NCBI GenBank assembly: GCA_023376005.1
Contig: CM042145.1
Coordinates: 66,148,974-66,212,973, forward strand
DNA from: Doryteuthis pealeii
Taxonomy: Eukaryota > Mollusca > Cephalopoda > Myopsida > Loliginidae
DNA: 64,000 nucleotides
Direction of reading: 5' to 3'
The translations under genes were made by a program, and so were the position numbers. Below are positions 39,063 through 49,849 of this stretch, piece after piece; the stretch's first letter is position 1, and every line of letters starts with the position of its first letter. Under the pieces are notes generated by a model, which was not told where the DNA came from, searched no databases, and saw only the letters and a list, made by a program, of their open reading frames with translations.

Positions 39063-40420
39063 AATTATTGAGGAATTCCCTTTTGTTTGATCTTTTTTAG
39101 CTTTGATGCAATTACTAATGTAATGCGCACTAGCATGAGGGGCATGATTTTTCTTAGGTCACAAAATTCCTCAATGATACTTTCCATTTTCATAGAATGG
39201 ATGCTGGCTAAAAGCAATACCTCATCTGAAGTAAGTGAGAAAAAAAAAGATTGTTTACACTGTAATCGGTCACAAGTCTTCCTGCAGTTAATTTCCTCTA
39301 TCCTCTCTTCCCATGGGACTGTTAATTCTAATAGCACCACCTATTTTGTTAATTCCGATGTTAAAACCATGTCTGGCCGGAGTGAAGTGGTGAGGATCTT
39401 TTCCAGGAACTTTAACTGCTTCCCTAGGTCGACTTGGAGATCCCTGTCCCTTGCAGTTGTGAGCAGCGCCAATGATTTCCATGGTTTATGATGACTCTTC
39501 TCTCCAGTTTTTATGAAACTGATCTTATGTTGGAAGATATGTTGATTCTTACTCTTTTGAATTGTCTCACTGACTGATTTTGACACGGCCTTGAGTATTT
39601 GGTCATGCTGCCAGCAGTATCGCCCTTCTCTCAACACTCCCGGGCAGCTGCTAAGGATGTGCTCCAGCATGCCATTTCCATGTCACAGTTGACAAGCTGG
39701 TGAATCTGCCAATTTCCATACGTATAAGTTAACTGGGCTTGGCAGAACATTGTATACCGATTGAACTAGGAACTGAATCCGATTAGGATCGTATCTCCAA
39801 AGTTTTGACCATGAGATTTTCCGTTGATCAACATTCTCACATCGAGACCAGATGCCTTGTTGGCTCATAGCAACCATTTTGTCCAGGCAAGTTTCTTCCT
39901 CCTCCTCTTGTATCTCGTTCTCCACCATTTGCCTTTTTTCTCTCGTCATACTGTTCAGACCATTTTCCTTTTTCTCTCGTCATACTGTTCAGACCAACCC
40001 TTCCTACTACCATGTTGCCAACAATGACACTGTGTTGCAGCCGTGCATCTGCTCTCCCAACTGCCTTATGTGCACCCCCATTTCCTCCGAGTCTTCACAA
40101 CAATGTTAGCTGTTGAAACCCTATTATTCTGCAGAGTTGCAGTATAGCATCACCCACTTTGCACATGTGATCTTGAACTCTTCCGTTCCGCCGCTGAGTG
40201 GGAGTTGCAGAGTTGTTGAACTGCTGTATAGGGCTATGCTAATTAAAGACCTGGGTAGCCCCAACCACCTCGTTAGGAATTCTAGTGTGATACCCGGCAT
40301 GTCATAGACAAGGAGGGACCATAGATGCAGTGGTAGGATACCATGTTGGTAAATTCAAGCTTTGTACTTGCCTCGAAGGGCTGTTTTGTCAATTAATTTA
40401 ATATATGGCAAAAAATCAAG
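39063..40420 (-). pseudogene. Non-LTR retrotransposon, C-terminal part with restriction-like endonuclease
   Basis: The endonuclease nicks target DNA to prime reverse transcription. In order on the minus strand: AHKAVGRADARLQHSVIVGN (about 40080); QQGIWSRCENVDQRKISWSK (39870); FLVQSVYNVLPSPVNLYVWK (39760); ACQL.H then GMLEHILSSCPGVLREGRYC (39700-39600), a Cys/His finger followed by HDQILKAV; LGKQLKFLEKILTTSLRPDM (39420), the Pro-Asp of the nuclease core; and VLLELTVPWEERIEEI (39330), the downstream acidic residue with Pro-Trp-Glu. This is the finger plus PD-(D/E)xK layout of site-type LINEs such as R2/R4 relatives. Several frameshifts and one lost Cys make it non-functional. Confidence 0.75.
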
Positions 40421-40429
40421 TAAGAAAAT

Positions 40430-40700
40430 GCTGAGTAATTTATACCTTAAGTTCGTCTAATAGCTTTTCAATTGTTTTTATTGTTAAGCATTATTACACC
40501 CTGTTCTTTTCCTTCCATTTGGTAATTTCCAACAACCAATTACGTATGAAAATGCTGTGTATTTTATGCCTTAAGTTCGTTTAATTGCTTTTCAATTGTT
40601 TTTATTGTTAAGCATCATTACAACCTTTTCCTTTCCATCCATTTGGTAATTTTCTATGAGGTATCAACTTTGGTTCTCATCTGTCACAAAATTTATTAAT
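40430..40700 (-). repeat. 124-bp tandem repeat array, copy 2
   Basis: Monomers start at 40445 and 40569, the same sequence as the 38.7 kb array (TTATTGTTAAGCATTATTAC). It ends in the TATCAACTTTGGTTCTCATC block also seen at 49120 and 59520. Confidence 0.85.
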
Positions 40701-41579
40701 TACTATTAATGCAGTTATAACCGTGGATCCTTGCACGGCACCCAAATATCACACCGTATTGGGGCCCCAGGGATAGTATTGCTGTGGTAACCATTCGAGT
40801 TATGAATTATTTCCGTGACTACCAGATGAGCCTCCGGTCAGCTGCTCTTTCAATACCCTCTGTAGAACTGGGATCAACGCAACTCGGTCGGAGTGTCTTT
40901 GTGACAGGTTGAGAAATTAGTAAATATAAACTGCCGGGTTAGCTGGCAACACTAAAAAAATCAGTCAACACACCATTAACAATAGCAACTGTTTTTATTC
41001 ATATATAATGAATAGGAATAATATATGAATATGTTTTGCACACTTGTTTGGATAAATAAAAACATGATGAGCTTCGGTTGGCGTTTTGTTTTATGCGAAA
41101 TTCTGGAATCAATTTTAGCAGCAAGTCAATTTTTCTAGTTGCAATCTTCTTAATTAAGAAATTTCCGTAGCCAGTGACAAATTTCGTTTTTCAGTCCAAA
41201 CTCGGCCATCCCCGGGGCCCAACTGCTTGTGTCGGTCTCTACTTCCTGACTGTCTGCCCGCCTTTTTAAAAACGAGAGTTATTTTGATATAAACAATTGT
41301 ATCTATCTCTGTGTCATCGGACTGAGGTGAAATAGGTGTGAACGCCAAGGTCACCCTTTTGATCTGACAGCCATGTCAAATCTTTTGATATTAACACTAC
41401 AATCTTTCCTGTATATATAAACAATATGCAAAACCAAAAATGTACTTGATATCTTTGATTCTTGCATTTTGCACCTAAACAAACCCAATGACACTAACAC
41501 AAAAAAAGTATTCTACACTTTTCCTTTTTCGTTAAAAATTAGTTGACACCAACAAAAGAAGCCATCCTGTTACACAGTA
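40701..41579. other. Mixed sequence without a recognised gene
   Basis: 40735-40935 is GC-richer than its surroundings and looks like a worn coding or rDNA-unrelated TE piece, but no frame holds. 40936-41579 is AT-rich. Nothing further identified. Confidence 0.35.
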
Positions 41580-41900
41580 AATGGGGAATAATTGGATTCA
41601 TTCAGTGTTATTCCAAGATGAACTATGGAGTAAGCTGTCAACCAGGATTCTTTTCTAACTATAATGGCTCTCTGATAAGACATATTAATTCATGGTTTAT
41701 TATATGCTAATATATTGCAATATGAATTCAAATATTCGGGGAAAAATTTTTTTTAAAGTGCATGGTAATACCTACCTTAAGTTCATTTAATTGCTTTTCA
41801 ATTGTTTTTATTGTTAATCATTCTTGCAATCACTTCCCTTGTATCCTTTTGGTAATTTCCAATTTCATTAAAAATTTTTTAGTTTCAGAATCAGTTGGTA
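41580..41900 (-). repeat. 124-bp repeat, single monomer with leader, copy 3
   Basis: 41580-41690 (GGGGAATAATTGGATTCATT, TGGAGTAAGCTGTCAACCAG) and the ATATGCTAATATATTGCAAT leader recur at 49168-49370, followed here by one monomer from 41775. So the repeat family has a fixed leader and a variable number of monomers. Confidence 0.8.
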
Positions 41901-43301
41901 AATGATTTTCAAAAAAGTTTCTTTCTGCACACACACAAAATTTATTGAGGATCCTTAATAGTGTCTTCTACTTTGGATATTACACTTCTTACAAGGTCCA
42001 TTTCTGTTGCCATTTTCTTGTCTAGATTTCTATTCAAGGGCTAGTTTTCTTCAGTTCTGAAATGGGCATTGATTATTTTTAATAATTACTGAACAAGACT
42101 GTCACTTCTTTCTCCTTCCAAAGCTAGGTCGCATCTAATTCTATCATGTGTCTGTCATGGCGTGTAAAACCATGCGCCTCTGCAGGTCAAGGGTTACCAA
42201 ATGTCCCTGGACTCCCTGATTCTAAATCGACCGACCTGAATTTAAATTCTTAGCTACAGGTCTGTTCACAATATATGACCTCTCATGAATTCTAATATAA
42301 TTTTAACTCTTAACTTCCCAAAAGCAATTCTAGTTCCAATCACCTCTGTTCCCAGGGATTTGGTTAAAAAAAAAACAGCTAAAAATAGGTCTGTATATTC
42401 AAAAGCTCATAGTACTGTCGTGGGGTCAGTAAAGAGGCCGACTGCACGAACGTTTTATAAAAGGAGAAAGCTTAACACAAATAAAGCAAATGAAGGAACA
42501 AACGAGGGAGTAACAGGGTAACAAACAAAACTTTTATTTAAGGGTGTTACAGCAAATAACGGCGGTTAATGTTGTGTGGATGTCAGTCTGTCAGTTGTCT
42601 GGGTCCTGTTGATGTTCGTTGATACAAGGGCTTCTGGATACAGCTAGTAATGTAGTAGTTTCAGGATGACTACCTTTGCGGGTAGCTGGGCCGTAGAAGG
42701 CTTGTCAGAGGCGAATGACTGGCGACTTTAGCCCTGGTAAGGACTAAAGGTAAGGAACGATACCGACATGACGGAAACTGACTTTCTGTTTAGTTCTGAT
42801 AAGAACTATTATGGACACAATGCAGAGTTGAGGAAACAGACTTTCTGTTTAGTTCTGATAAGAACTGTTACAGTGGAGAAGGATTGACCAACTTTCTGGT
42901 CTCTGCCGTAAGAGGTAGGCGATACTAGTCCTCATCCAAGGAGGGCGAGCGGTGACTACTTGTGCTGTGCTGGACTGGGGGGGGGGGACAGGGAACCAAA
43001 TCTAGTTGTAGGCTGATGCTGAGACGGTGAATGGTCACAGGAAGTTCGGTGAGGAGGTAGGAGGGGAAACTTCAGCTAGTCGGCAGCAGTAGGAGGCAAA
43101 GTCAGCCAAGACGGTCAGCGTGCATACTGAGAAGTCAGCCTGTTCCACCTCGGATTCAGTGTCAGAATCGCTGGATTCTACTGGAGCAGCCAAAATTATT
43201 TTCCGTAACGGCTCTCTGTAGTAGGAATTTTCCATTCCTTGATGGATGCTGCCCGAAGAGGCTCCGCATGCGTCTTAGTGACCGAGCCGGTTAACTGATC
43301 T
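41901..43301. other. Unassigned sequence, probably retroelement leader or gag debris
   Basis: 42410-42530 has a TATA-like TTTTATAAAAGG and an acidic/basic short frame. 42770-42880 holds two copies of GACTTTCTGTTTAGTTCTGA about 66 bases apart. 43035-43235 (minus) opens MENSYYREPLRKIILAAPVE, then an acidic stretch. No domain recognised. A G-run lies at 42977-42988. Confidence 0.35.
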
Positions 43302-43645
43302 CTAATAGCCATCAGTAGCATCAATTACTGATTTGAATGTATTCGATGGAGTTTGAGCTGAGAGTTTAAATGGTGGTTGAACATGATGAGTTTCCCTGAT
43401 ACTGAATGAATTTAAATGCTGCAAATCAACAGTTCTACGTGGGCTGCCATCCTTCTGGGTGGTCACAACCATAGGCGCACACCACGTGACCGGGGTGCCA
43501 ATGGGGACTGGTGTGATAATACCTCTTGAAACGTCCCTGTCAAGACTCTGCTTAACTGCAGCCTTCCAATGATGTGGTACTGGGATTGGAGTGTGCCGCA
43601 CATATGGTGTTGCATCTGGCATAAGGTGTATTTTTGTATGAACAT
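43302..43645 (-). pseudogene. Gypsy-type reverse transcriptase N-terminal fragment (different lineage)
   Basis: The minus strand reads ATPYVRHTPIPVPHHWKAAV, KQSLDRDVSRGIITPVPIGT, PVTWCAPMVVTTQKDGSPRR, TVDLQHLNSFSIRETHHV, then VIDATDGY. These are the RT fingers (G.I.PVP.GTPV.WC..MVV..KKDG..R..VD...LN) up to the palm strand with the first catalytic Asp (here DATDGY). It differs clearly from the RTs at 27.2, 51 and 57.8 kb, so a fourth element is represented. Truncated on both sides. Confidence 0.75.
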
Positions 43646-43900
43646 ATAAGAATATTTTCCTTCAATTCGCTTTCTGTAAGAATAATTTTTATTTCTTCTA
43701 TAAATAATGGTGAAAGATTTTCTTATATAAAAATCAATATGGTAATTTTTTTTGTATAGATCCCACTCACCACAATTATCAAAATATATTTGTTTTGGGT
43801 CAATATCTTTATATTCATATTTCAGTATGAATTCACAGTTGTTGTTTTTTATAATCCTGTTGGGTAATCAGTAACAATTGTCTTACAATTTAAAATGAAA
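43646..43900. other. AT-rich spacer
   Basis: AT-rich, with minus-strand scraps of an open frame that may extend the next entry. Nothing definite. Confidence 0.3.
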
Positions 43901-44545
43901 TTATACAGTTCTTTGATTGAAATAATAAAAAAAATTTACAAATTTAAAAATTCCTCGAATACTGGATCCTTGGTTTTCCTTTTTATTTGAAGAGATTTGT
44001 TCATAGTTCTTCATATCGTTTTCATTATTTGTTGATAGTTTATTAGAATCAGATACAAATTTACATGGATAATGTTTCTCAAAAAATGACCTAATTGATA
44101 AATCATAGTCAGGTCGGAAATATTTTTCTGTATTGGCTGGAAGAGTTGGTAAAAAGATATGATAATCTCTACTAGAATTATCTAATTCGACTTTGGTACA
44201 AAGTAAATTTTCCTTATCTGTATCATCAGCAGAATTAAATTCATCTGTAGAGATGTCAATTGGTTCATAATTCATTGAAGTTCGTTTTACAGAGACAAAA
44301 TGATTAGGTCTCCAGTAATTTTCATTTTCACATCTCGGCCCTGTTCATATAATGTCTTTATTTGCTCTGAGATTATACAATGAATTCAGGGATGCTACAC
44401 AGCTGTCTATTAATCCATTTATAAGGGGATAGATTGAATGTATTCTTACATTAAATGCCAGAGATGTGGCAAATAAAATTAGTTGGTTGGCCCAGTCATA
44501 ATTTGTAAGACAAAACTCTAAGGTTTTATCGAGATCCGCAACCAA
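43901..44545 (-). pseudogene. Fragments of an uncharacterised, possibly vertnin-like gene
   Basis: The upstream minus frame (44545-44345) reads LEFCLTNYDWANQLILFATS, LAFNVRIHSIYPLINGLID. Across one stop comes WTGPRCENENYWRPNHFVSV, then the second frame MNYEPIDISTDEFNSADDTD. The pattern (L..A..L...I.SIYP..N, then WTG......NHFV) recalls the vertnin/OTU-like domain of some TE-associated genes; this is from memory and weak. One or two breaks separate the frames. Confidence 0.35.
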
Positions 44546-45327
44546 ATAGATTCAGGTATTTTTTTTTCTCAATTTCATCTCGATTTGATATAATGTATAG
44601 AGAAATTTTCAATCTACTAAAACAAATTATAATTTTCACTACCAAATAACGACATAGAAATAGCATTGTATAAACAATTACCATTTGCAGTTGTTTTAAT
44701 CCCTATAAAATCTTTCATGTGAAATTGCTTTAGAAGATCTGTTGCCATTTTATCTTGTATAATTGGATTTTCATTTATTGGCATTTTAATCGATTTTAGA
44801 TTAATATCTTCTTGGGCTATTGTTATAGCATTTGTTCATTTTTTTAATGAATTTCTAATTCTTTTAAGACACTTTAGAAAATAATTTGTGACACAGGTTA
44901 TTTGTTTGAAAATAAGTATAAAACAAGAAGTGGTAATATAAAGAGTTTACTGGACAAGGGGGTTGAATTTCTCTGTCTAGTTGAAGTCAGTCAGTAGATG
45001 GTCTGCTCTGAGCCCCTTAGTATGGAGGGGAGACACAACGAGGGGTGTATAAAAAGTTTTAAGCAGCAGAAAAACTAAAAGGGATTGTGCTAAGTTGTGT
45101 TTATATATATATTTTGTACACATCTTACTAACTTCAAACATGATTCAACACAATGGAAAAATAAGTCATATTTAAAATAAACAACCTGTATTAAATAATA
45201 TAGAACAGCATACCGGGCAAAGTCCTTTTTTATATGTTCTTGTTTTAACAGTTCATATTTTATCTTCTTTCATTTTCCGATAATGGTGCTGACTTGTTTG
45301 CGTGACGACTACTGTGATAGCAGTCTG
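44546..45327. other. AT-rich spacer
   Basis: No gene recognised. Minus-strand scraps at 44690-44860 might continue the previous fragment upstream. Confidence 0.3.
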
Positions 45328-45821
45328 TGTTGCATACCTCTTTACTGGCACTAAATATCTATATGTTATATACCTTCTTACGTCTTACTCTGGTCGTCTA
45401 TTCTTCCGTCCGGGTATATCTTCTAAGGTCTCGTCTGGTCTTCTATTGAGGATTCCGGGTCTGGTCTCTGTTGGGGACCACTTCTTATCAGAAGCCTTGT
45501 GTCATTGTTAGCTTTTAGTAATAACAACAAGACTTCGATTTACGATGATGTTACTTTATTCCATAAACCCCCAGACCAGACAATGCACGCGGATCCTTAC
45601 ATCTTGCTAGCTTCGCTTCTAAGTTCTAACTCCAACTAACTGATTTGCATACTCCTTAAACCGGAAGGGCCTTCTATTGGCTTCCGATTCTCAGGATCAT
45701 CCCCAGAACGCAAGGTCAGAGTGAGGTCAAACGCTGTCACTCACTCTCAAGGCCATCAGCTGCACTAATATGATTTCTACACTATTGTCATAATCATTAG
45801 GTATCTAATGATTATGTAACA
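45328..45821 (-). mobile_element. Solo LTR, family S (494 bp) with TCTG target duplication
   Basis: TCTG flanks both sides (45324-45327 and 45822-45825). Minus-strand start TGTTACATAATCATTAG, end AGGTATGCAACA. Contains the family blocks CAATGACACAAGGCTTCTGA and TTGGGGATGATCC-like sequence. It lies just downstream of the piggyBac fragment. Confidence 0.9.
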
Positions 45822-45839
45822 TCTGTTTACCCTTCTGCA

Positions 45840-47460
45840 TTTTTTTTTAATTTCTACACTTTTTTTTAATTTGCAATTTTTTATACCTGCAAGAAGACCA
45901 CGTTGATTTAGTCGCATTGTACCACAAGAATGTGCCGTTGTTTAGTAGAATTTCCATTACGTCCACTGAAGTAAAATAATTATCAAAGTAAACATGATGA
46001 TTTTTACCGTGGTAATTATTTATCAAATCTGTTACCACACGTGTTCCAAATGGTGCGCTGTTATTTGTAGTCATAACCTTGCCAATGTAAATATTGAAAT
46101 CTATCAGGTAATACATTTCAGCGTCAGCAAGTCCCGATGCTTTTATACCCCATTTTGTCAGTTTGGATGGAAGGTATTGTAGGAAAGAACACCTGCCTTT
46201 TATACTTTATCATGGCCTCATCAATATTTAGGGTTTTGTGAGGTTCATAATGAGATGGGAATTGTCTCTTCGCATTATCCAGTATCGGTCTGACTTTATA
46301 AAGCTTATCATGTTCTGGATGGGTCCATGGAAGATTCTGTGTGCTGTCATTCAAGTGAAAATATTTTGTTATCTGCTCAAAACAATTCCTGCACATTATT
46401 TCAGAGATAACAGTTTCTTAGTCCAGGTGTTTTACTCCAATAACACTGGTAATTTGGAAGTGGCACAATTCCCATAAAAACAAAGCATGACTAAATGCGC
46501 TCGAAATTTCAGCAACACATGTGCATACAAATGTAACTATGCCAGACTGTTCTGCATATAAGTTTGTTTGATAGACTGTCTTCTATCAATGTTACAGGAA
46601 AAAGTTGAAAAAAATATTCAACAGGCTTGGCATCCAGTCCTAAAGGTATTTTAGGGCCAACAAAACTATTGAAATGATCTGGAGTATTATCTATAAGTGT
46701 TATATATTCTTCTGATCATCTTTGGTATCTTATGGAGCTGGGAGTTCTTCTTCTTCTAGGGTCTGGAACCTTCATTTGGACATTTTGTGTCTGGTCTGGT
46801 TATCTTCTGCCAAACCTAGAGCATTAGGGATTTCTCGTCTATCAGAAACCCTGGGTCATTTGTAGTTTTTGGATAAATAACTTAAAAAGACTAAATAAAA
46901 AGACTTAGATTTTTATTATATTTTATTTAGAAATCCCCATCCAGACTAACTGCGCAGAGTGTGAACATGGGAGCGCACTGATCGCGACTTACTACCTCTG
47001 TGGCTTGCCCAGTACTGATCTACCTCTTTCAAATAAAAACTGGAAAGAGCTTTTGTTTCTCATTTCTCTTGTAAATCTCACGGTATCTACTGGAAAAGGG
47101 GTTAACACGAGTTTAACATGTGCCAATCAATCTTCCATAATTGATATTGTCACATACTCCCACTCAAAAAAACTGCTAGCTGTAATTTCTAACAGCCATT
47201 TTTATTTCTACACTAACCCTACATAATTGTTAGGGTACTAACAATTATGTAACATAAGAATGTCACTCCATTCCGTAGTAGTAATTTCTTGGTCAAGTAA
47301 ATCCTCAAAATCTGACAAGTCACTCGTGTGTACAGAAGATATAGATATATCGCTCTGATTATCTTCTCCCAAATCTAGAGATTTATCAGCAATTAATTCA
47401 TCGATAATGTTATCGAATAATTTGAGTTATCCTCAAAAGCTGCCATTTTTATGAAAAAAT
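45840..47460 (-). pseudogene. piggyBac-type transposase, split by a solo LTR
   Basis: PiggyBac transposases cut and paste at TTAA. Minus-strand order: an acidic N-terminus with SVHTSDLSDFEDLLDQEIT and TEWSDIL (47400-47259); the LTR; then TPDHFNSFVGPKIPLGLDAK, MCRNCFEQITKYFHLNDSTQ (46396), HDKLYKVRPILDNAK, KTLNIDEAMIKYKRQ, an IYIGKV block, TRVVTDLINNYHGKNHHVYF and DNYFTSVDVMEILLNNGTF (46030-45930). The IDEAMI and YFDNYFTS blocks carry the first two catalytic Asp regions; the third and the Cys-rich C-terminus are missing. Frameshifts near 46560, 46400 and 46120. Dead. Confidence 0.85.
46698..47254 (-). mobile_element. Solo LTR, family S (557 bp), inside piggyBac, with TAAG target duplication
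   Basis: TAAG flanks both sides (46694-46697 and 47255-47258). Minus-strand start TGTTACATAATTGTTAG, end GAATATATAACA. It interrupts the piggyBac frame between TEWSDIL and IDNTPDHF. Body diverged from the other copies but with the same ends and size. Confidence 0.88.
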
Positions 47461-47940
47461 TTTTTAGAAAAATGCACTAAAAAAAAGTGTCTTACTCGTT
47501 CAACACATGGTTAAAAAGGGAAATAATTATGGCAAACCAGATAGGAATGTAAGGGGAGATTAAAAACTAAATTTAAACAGGGTATTATTTGGGGCGGCCT
47601 TGGGCAGTTTAATGATATGGGCATGACTTCCGGACAGGCAGAATGGGGCGGTATAGGACATTAAAAGTTAATGTAGTTTACTTAAAACATAATAATTCAT
47701 CTCCCTCCATGAGAAAGAAACAGAATGTGTTTTTATCCTTTTCACAGTTCAGTCTAATCATCAAAAAAACCTTTTTCTTATATTGGCTAACATTACATAT
47801 TTATTTGTGTGGGTTGTTTTTTTTTTTGGGGGGGGGGTTCTCTGTTAGCAGTAGATGTCTTTCAGACTGCAGATAATCTCCCTACTTATGTTTGGTCCGA
47901 CTTTTTGCCTCCAGACAAGGTAGGAGACAAACAAATTGTC
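47461..47940. other. Spacer with a dispersed-repeat scrap
   Basis: 47588-47650 resembles 11725-11785 (TTTGGGGCGG, ACTTCCGGACAGGCA). Poly-T/poly-G runs at 47818-47838. No gene. Confidence 0.4.
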
Positions 47941-48655
47941 ACTTGTTCCACACTAGTGTCTGAGTTTCTTTTTTGACCTCATCCAAATATTTTCTATGGT
48001 CTGTGTATGGACATCCCTGTCAAATAGGTCCACAAAATTTATTTCGTGAACAATGATGTTGTGTATGTAGATGCCATCACCAATTTTATCGATGTGGGCA
48101 TATGCAGACCAACCATTAGATATTATCCTGCTCCCTGAAAATCATTCTTTTATTATGGGAATCTTTTACCCTTTGTCTGTCAGGCACCTCGATCAGTAAG
48201 CACAGACCAGTCTCCCTTTCTATGGCACTGAAAACCCAGTGCTCTGGTTTCCATTCCCCTTGGTGGTATTTCCGATGAAAGAATTTACTTTCATCAAATT
48301 CCACAATTATTGGAGTTCCATCTTCCTTCAATCCTCCTAGTTGCTGAGGGTGGGTTTCGTTGAAGTTTGCACATTATATTCTTAAACTAGAATGAATATT
48401 GAATGGTTCATTTTTTTATGAACGATTGAATCTAGACAAAACATTATAGTGGTGTCGCTCCAGATTTGAATTCAAATGGGGAGAGGGTGCTCCCCATTTG
48501 GCCAAATCGGGACTTGCTCTCTTCTCTTCTTCTATGAAAAAGTTTCTTGGAGACAGCACATCCTTGTAGGATGCCTGCCAATTCTGTAATGGTTTCAATT
48601 GATCTATCCCCAAATTCCTTCAATAAAGTACGGATAGAATAATCCTGTAAAATAA
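47941..48655 (-). pseudogene. Merlin / ISXO2-like DDE transposase fragment
   Basis: Merlin transposases are eukaryotic relatives of bacterial IS1016. The minus strand gives YSIRTLLKEFGDRSIETITE (48640), then KEDGTPIIVEFDESKFFHRK (48330; FDESKF carries the first catalytic Asp), QGEWKPEHWVFSAIERETGL, CLLIEVPDR, then after a gap SNGWSAYAHIDKIGDGIYIH (second Asp position replaced by Asn in SNGW; the usual block is SDGW), IIVHEINFVDLFDRDVHTQT and IENIWMRSKKKL (third acidic residue in IENIW). Frameshifts near 48420 and 48120. Its first exon-like piece is repeated at 38520. Confidence 0.8.
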
Positions 48656-49680
48656 ATGAATAAAATAAAGATAAAAACATATTAATCAATGTTTTATTAT
48701 ATGCTAATATATTGCAATGTAAATTCAAATATTCAAAAGGATTTTTTTTTAAAGTGCTTGGTAATACCTACCTTAAGTTCGTTTAATTGCTTTTCAATTG
48801 TTTTTATTGTTAAGCATCATTACAGCCTTTTCCTTTCCATCCATTTGGTAATTTTCAACAACCAATTACGTATGAAAATGCTGGGTATTTTATACCTTAA
48901 GTTCGTTTAATTGCTTTTCAATTGTTTTTATTGTTAAGCATCATTACAGCCTTTTCCTTTCCATCCATTTGGTAATTTTCAACAACCAATTACGTATGAA
49001 AATGCTGGGTATTTTATACCTTAAGTTCGTTTAATTGCTTTTCAATTGTTTTCATTGTTAAGCATTGTTACAGTACGCTCCTTTGTATCCATTTTCATAA
49101 TTTCCAATGAGGTATCAACTTTGGTTCTCATTTGTCCTAAAATTTATTAATTACTGTTAATGCAGTAAATGGGGAATAATTGGATTCATTCAGTGTTATT
49201 CCAATTCCAAGATGAACTATGGAGTAAGCTGTCAACCAGGATTCTTTTCGAACTATAATGGCTGTCTGATAAAACATATTAATCAATGGTTTATTATATG
49301 CTAATATATTGCAATATGAATTCAAATATTCAAAAAGTTTTTTTTTTTTTAAATGTGCATGGTAATACCTACCTTAAGTTCGTTTAATTGCTTTTCAATT
49401 GTTTTTATTGTTAAGCATTTTTGCAATCATCTCCCCTGTATCCATTTCGTAATTTCCAATGAGATATTAACTTTGGTTCTCATTTGTCACAAAATTTAAA
49501 TCTGACCTTATGGAATAGCCATGTCCAAAATGGATTATATCCTGTCCTTGTCCAAATTATTGAGGAATTCCCTTTTGTTTGATCTTTTTTAGCTTTGATG
49601 CAATTACTAATGTAATGCGCACTAGCATGAGGGGCATATTTTAGACTTAGGGATGATACAAGGATTGACAGCATTGTAGC
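48656..49680 (-). repeat. 124-bp tandem arrays, copies 4 and 5, plus a LINE 3' scrap
   Basis: Array 4 has monomer starts at 48771, 48895 and 49019 (exact 124-bp steps). Array 5 starts near 49374. Between them lies the shared leader (49168-49370). 49500-49640 repeats 39010-39140, the 3' end of the non-LTR element (AATTATTGAGGAATTCCCTT). So array, leader and LINE tail occur in the same order as at 38.7-39.1 kb. Confidence 0.85.
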
Positions 49681-49849
49681 AACGAAGGATAGATTTTTTA
49701 AAATTTTGTCAAGTATAGGGATTGAGGATTTGCCCAGCCAAGGAAGTCTTAGGTAGACTGGGCATTTCTCAGGACCGAATTTTGGAAGAGTGGAAAGTTG
49801 CGCACATTTGTATCTGATCGTGGTTAGAGTTCAACACGCATATTTGATA
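49681..49849. other. Short spacer
   Basis: No recognisable element. Confidence 0.3.
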
